Below, piece by piece: positions 5,149-7,418 of a stretch of 7,418 bases of DNA. The stretch spans positions 1-7,418 of the forward strand of contig JALTZQ010000008.1 in the NCBI GenBank assembly GCA_027046105.1, read 5' to 3'. The translations under genes were made by a program, and so were the position numbers. The notes under the pieces are model-generated. The model was not told where the DNA came from and did not search any database. It saw only the letters and a list, made by a program, of their open reading frames with translations. This stretch comes from Pyrodictiaceae archaeon (GTDB lineage: Archaea; Thermoproteota; Thermoprotei_A; Sulfolobales; Pyrodictiaceae). Each line of letters opens with the position of its first letter. The first letter of the stretch is position 1.

Positions 5149-6336
5149 GTGGTGGCTAGTAAGCGTTCCAGTAAGAGAATGAGGCTTGAGGCCCCACGCA
5201 CTGGTACTGCTAGACTACTTCGAATAACACTTATCATCTTAGCCCTTTACATCGTAGCTGCCTTTACCTTCGAGGTAGCCAATACTACGCATGAGGAAGT
5301 GTATCGAGATATTGTTGAAGTTAGTAACCCATCCCTATTCTACGATTACGCGTCACGCGGCCTTGTCCTAGTCTTCTTTAAGTCTGAGAGTTGTCCTGGT
5401 TGCCGTCTTGTTGAACCAGCCGTGCTGAGACTGGCAAACGAGGATACCAGTATACGTATCGTGGTAGCTCATGTGGATAAAATGCTGAAGGTTAACGCAG
5501 GTGCTACTCTAGAGCTTTTTAGCGAGCTAGGGGTCTATGCTACGCCTACCTTTATAGTTTTCCATAACGGTGTCGAGGTAGCTCGTCATGTTGGTACTTT
5601 TGGTGCAGGAGACCAATATCTCGGGTTAAAGGCGTTTATCAGGACAGCGCTAGATGGCTACCTAGCTGGGACTACTAGCGCCAGCACTATGTCCATAACC
5701 ACTAGTGACGAACTGCTCTTCAACGCAGCACTACAAGTCACAAGTGCCTTCACTCTGGGCCTTCTAGGTGCCTTAGCTCCTTGCAGTCTACCAATAGTCC
5801 TCCTCTACTCGTCAATACATAGGGAGCGCGAAAGGAGGCTACTAAGAGTCTTTATCTCTAATATCCTTGGTATTGGAGCGTTTGCCGTTATTGCTGGCAT
5901 GCTGCTTGTCGGGCTCTACATCGCCAGCGCAGGGCTAACTGTAAACCCCTACATTCTCTTTATAGCCTTTGGTGCTAGCTTCATAATTGCATGGGGTATT
6001 GAGTTTCTCCGCGGCCATGAGCCCCTAGTCGTCATTAGCGGTAAACTAAGACGGCTCCTACCACTGCTTGGACTCCAATGTAGCCTTCCCTTCCTAATGG
6101 CAATGATAGTACTAGTGAAAGCTACACCCCATATGGTTATTGTTGCCTCGGCAATGTTTGCACTAGGCTATAGCATACCCTATGCCCTTGCAGCTTCCCT
6201 AGGCGCTAGCCTCTTATCAAAACTTGAGTCACTAATGAGAAATCACACTATGTTGAGACTGCAAGGCATCTTCTTGATTACTATTGGGATCTATGTTTTA
6301 GCCGAGAATCTAGATGCACTATTTACCATAGATTAG
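5149..6336 (+). CDS. Membrane thioredoxin-CcdA fusion, thiol-disulfide electron carrier
   Basis: Likely moves reducing equivalents from cytosolic thioredoxin across the membrane to an attached outer thioredoxin domain. The 395 residues start with a basic segment (KRSSKR, RLLR) and a membrane helix at 24-42 that should place residues 45-175 outside. That part is a thioredoxin fold: FFKSESCPGCR with active-site Cys82 and Cys85, HVDK, and cis-proline Pro133 in YATPTFIVF. Six further hydrophobic helices follow (about 198-220, 233-258, 267-287, 303-324, 328-352, 370-388) in a CcdA/DsbD-beta pattern, with one cysteine in each half: APCSLP (Cys212) and LQCSLP (Cys311). DsbD has its thioredoxin domain at the C-terminus, so the order here is reversed. 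No c-type cytochrome gene is near, so disulfide isomerisation, reduction or metalloprotein maturation are all possible. Start: adjacent GTG codons at 5149 and 5152 after ggtggt; ATG 5179 would lose part of the basic N-terminus only. Confidence 0.87.
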   Translation: MVASKRSSKRMRLEAPRTGTARLLRITLIILALYIVAAFTFEVANTTHEEVYRDIVEVSNPSLFYDYASRGLVLVFFKSESCPGCRLVEPAVLRLANEDTSIRIVVAHVDKMLKVNAGATLELFSELGVYATPTFIVFHNGVEVARHVGTFGAGDQYLGLKAFIRTALDGYLAGTTSASTMSITTSDELLFNAALQVTSAFTLGLLGALAPCSLPIVLLYSSIHRERERRLLRVFISNILGIGAFAVIAGMLLVGLYIASAGLTVNPYILFIAFGASFIIAWGIEFLRGHEPLVVISGKLRRLLPLLGLQCSLPFLMAMIVLVKATPHMVIVASAMFALGYSIPYALAASLGASLLSKLESLMRNHTMLRLQGIFLITIGIYVLAENLDALFTID

Positions 6337-6560
6337 TGTAGACTTCCAGATAAAATCTAGCCAAGCCCTAACACAACATAGCATAATTAATAGTGGTGCT
6401 GGTACATACTCGCCCTCCCATACCGGCTCTGCCATCTTTAAGATGCCTAGGATAAAAACAAATGACATGTAGAGACGCCTTACAACGTTGCTATTTTATT
6501 CTTATCTCTGATTTATACTAAATATGGCTGTCCTTGAAACCTCCGTGTCTTTGCGGTAGT

Positions 6561-6568
6561 ATTTTACT
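6561..6568 (+). promoter_or_regulatory. Possible TATA box for the ring nuclease gene
   Basis: attttact predicts a transcript start near 6591 and a leader of about 18 bases containing gaggagctggggtg before GTG 6609. Alternative boxes occur upstream (attttatt near 6493, tttata near 6512) and would suit starts further upstream, so the promoter is not settled. Confidence 0.3.
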
Positions 6569-6598
6569 AATAGGGGGGTATTATGAGCTAGAGGAGCT

Positions 6599-6604
6599 GG
6601 GGTG
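6599..6604 (+). promoter_or_regulatory. Ribosome binding site deciding the ring nuclease start
   Basis: ggggtg, 4 bases before GTG 6609, with ggag a few bases earlier, is the best ribosome binding site upstream of this gene. TTG 6534, the far end of the open frame, has none. Confidence 0.4.
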
Positions 6605-6608
6605 CCCT

Positions 6609-7229
6609 GTGGTTAGGCTTATAGCCACTATGGGTGCCAGTCCTGGTGCACCCTATGAAACCCTTCTTAACGTTTGCCGTGGGAGCTATGATGCACCGCA
6701 TGCCCCACCCATACGTATCCGTGAAGTTGTTGTTGTTAGAACAAGCGGTGTTGATGTAAGGTATGCGTACTGGTTATTCAAGTTACTCATACTCTGTAAC
6801 AGGTTTTTACCAGAAGCTAAAAGGCTTGATTGTGTTGTTGAACGTATCTTTGATGTTGAGGTCGATGTGGAGGATGTTGTTAGCCGTGAGGATTATGAAA
6901 AGTATCGTGATGCCATCGAGCGCAATATTGGTGAAGGTGATATTGTTGATGTGACTGGTGGTCGTGTATCAATGGCTGTTGCAGCTATGCAAGCTGCTAG
7001 CAGCCATAACAAAGTAGCTGTCATGGCGACTATTGTGCCACAGAAGGAGTATTCGGCAATTAATGCCGCGAAGACTAGTATACTGAATAATTTTGATGTT
7101 AAAGGGCTTCTAGATAAAGTTGAACGTAGCGGTAGCTGTGATGTACTAGCTAGAGAGAATCCTAGTTTCGTAAAAACCTTATCGAGGCTTGTTACAGGAA
7201 AAGCTGTAACTATACAACTCTACCCATGA
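6609..7229 (+). CDS. crn1: Stand-alone CARF protein, Crn1-type ring nuclease
   Basis: Predicted to bind and cleave cyclic tetra-adenylate (cA4), the second messenger made by type III CRISPR complexes, and so to switch off Csx1/Csm6-type effectors. The 206-residue chain is one CARF domain without an effector domain. It has MVRLIATMGASPG (1-13), VVVVRTS (40-46), FDVEVDVEDVVSREDY, GEGDIVDVTGGRVSM (108-122), MATIVPQKEY (139-148) and the C-terminal GKAVTIQLYP (197-206). The layout closely follows Sulfolobus Crn1 proteins such as Sso2081, as I remember them. Ser11 falls at the same number as the Crn1 active-site serine, and Lys198, eight residues from the end, matches the place of its catalytic lysine. 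Val120 replaces the lysine usual in TGGRK. GTG 6609 was chosen for this numbering and its ribosome binding site; the frame also extends to TTG 6534, adding 25 residues of unlike character. No cas gene is adjacent. Confidence 0.8.
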   Translation: MVRLIATMGASPGAPYETLLNVCRGSYDAPHAPPIRIREVVVVRTSGVDVRYAYWLFKLLILCNRFLPEAKRLDCVVERIFDVEVDVEDVVSREDYEKYRDAIERNIGEGDIVDVTGGRVSMAVAAMQAASSHNKVAVMATIVPQKEYSAINAAKTSILNNFDVKGLLDKVERSGSCDVLARENPSFVKTLSRLVTGKAVTIQLYP

Positions 7230-7259
7230 ACAATAGTAGTGTGTTTAGGCACGCCAGAA

Positions 7260-7418
7260 TCACCTAATCCCCGATCTATGTATAGTCTCTTGTCTCCAGC
7301 AATCGCTTATGATGCCTAGTGTTTTATTCCTAAGTTCCTCGAGTCTTTCACGCCACCCGCTATGCACGGTATAGCCTTGCCTACTCTTGTATGCGACGCC
7401 AGCTGCTGAGAGATATTC
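7260..7418 (-). CDS. 3' end of an unidentified gene (partial)
   Basis: On the - strand one frame is open from the window edge to a TGA at 7260-7262, giving 52 residues that include AAGVAYKSRQGYTVHSGW, RERLEELRNK and a C-terminal GIRSGIR-like basic end (HRSGIR). Composition is that of a soluble, basic protein; the first half might be the wing and last helix of a winged-helix domain, but this is a guess. No family recognised. The stop is 30 bases from the stop of the ring nuclease gene, so the two genes converge. The competing frames on this strand close earlier (after about 33 and 11 codons). Confidence 0.45.
   Translation of the reverse strand, partial: EYLSAAGVAYKSRQGYTVHSGWRERLEELRNKTLGIISDCWRQETIHRSGIR

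Noticed and set aside
6428..6446. catctttaagatg palindrome between the Trx-CcdA and ring nuclease genes
   Set aside because: Arms of 6 bp around one base, no promoter alignment; not distinguishable from chance.
1..7418. CRISPR array, tRNA, rRNA or insertion sequence
   Set aside because: No regularly spaced direct repeats, no tRNA T-arm with matching stems, no transposase-like frame and no terminal repeats with target duplications were found.

Overview
The window reads as chromosomal DNA of a hyperthermophilic crenarchaeon, probably Desulfurococcales/Pyrodictiaceae-like (inference). The evidence is archaeal-type promoters (AT-rich TATA-like boxes about 27 bp before inferred transcript starts), frequent GTG/TTG starts, AGG/AGA and ATA codons, and families typical of that group: an archaeal pyruvate kinase, an HTH-ThiN regulator, a ThiR-type zinc-knuckle linker and a Crn1-type ring nuclease. 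There is no rRNA, tRNA, CRISPR array, insertion sequence or cas operon in view.

Layout, left to right. A pyruvate kinase gene (60-1511, +) is followed by a 335-bp stretch without a recognisable gene. Next is a 171-residue, almost wholly coiled-coil protein of unknown role (1847-2362, +). It faces a DapB-like / 2,4-diaminopentanoate dehydrogenase-family oxidoreductase (2638-3627, -) across a 275-bp convergent spacer holding a perfect 13-bp hairpin nested inside 10-bp inverted repeats, a 12-bp palindrome and a terminator-like site. Upstream of the dehydrogenase is a possible mini-gene (3748-3885, -) that continues the reading frame after the stop of the next gene. That next gene is a ThiR-like HTH + zinc-knuckle + ThiN regulator (3907-4818, -). 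A divergent AT-rich promoter region with an operator-like inverted repeat separates it from a membrane protein (5149-6336, +) that joins an N-terminal extracytoplasmic thioredoxin domain to a six-helix CcdA-like electron transporter. A stand-alone CARF protein closely resembling Crn1 ring nucleases follows (6609-7229, +). The last 159 bases carry the 3' end of an unidentified gene on the - strand.

The genes do not form one pathway or a long operon; most seem to have their own promoter. Functional themes are lower glycolysis (Pyk), amino-acid-type oxidoreduction (DapB-like), thiamine sensing (ThiR), thiol redox outside the membrane (Trx-CcdA) and clearance of cyclic tetra-adenylate in type III CRISPR signalling (Crn1). 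The most noteworthy items are the orphan Crn1 with a changed TGGRK-type motif, the reversed-order Trx-CcdA fusion, the modular heptad/hendecad coiled coil and the nested hairpin in the convergent spacer. All family assignments come from reading motifs by eye; no database search was run.
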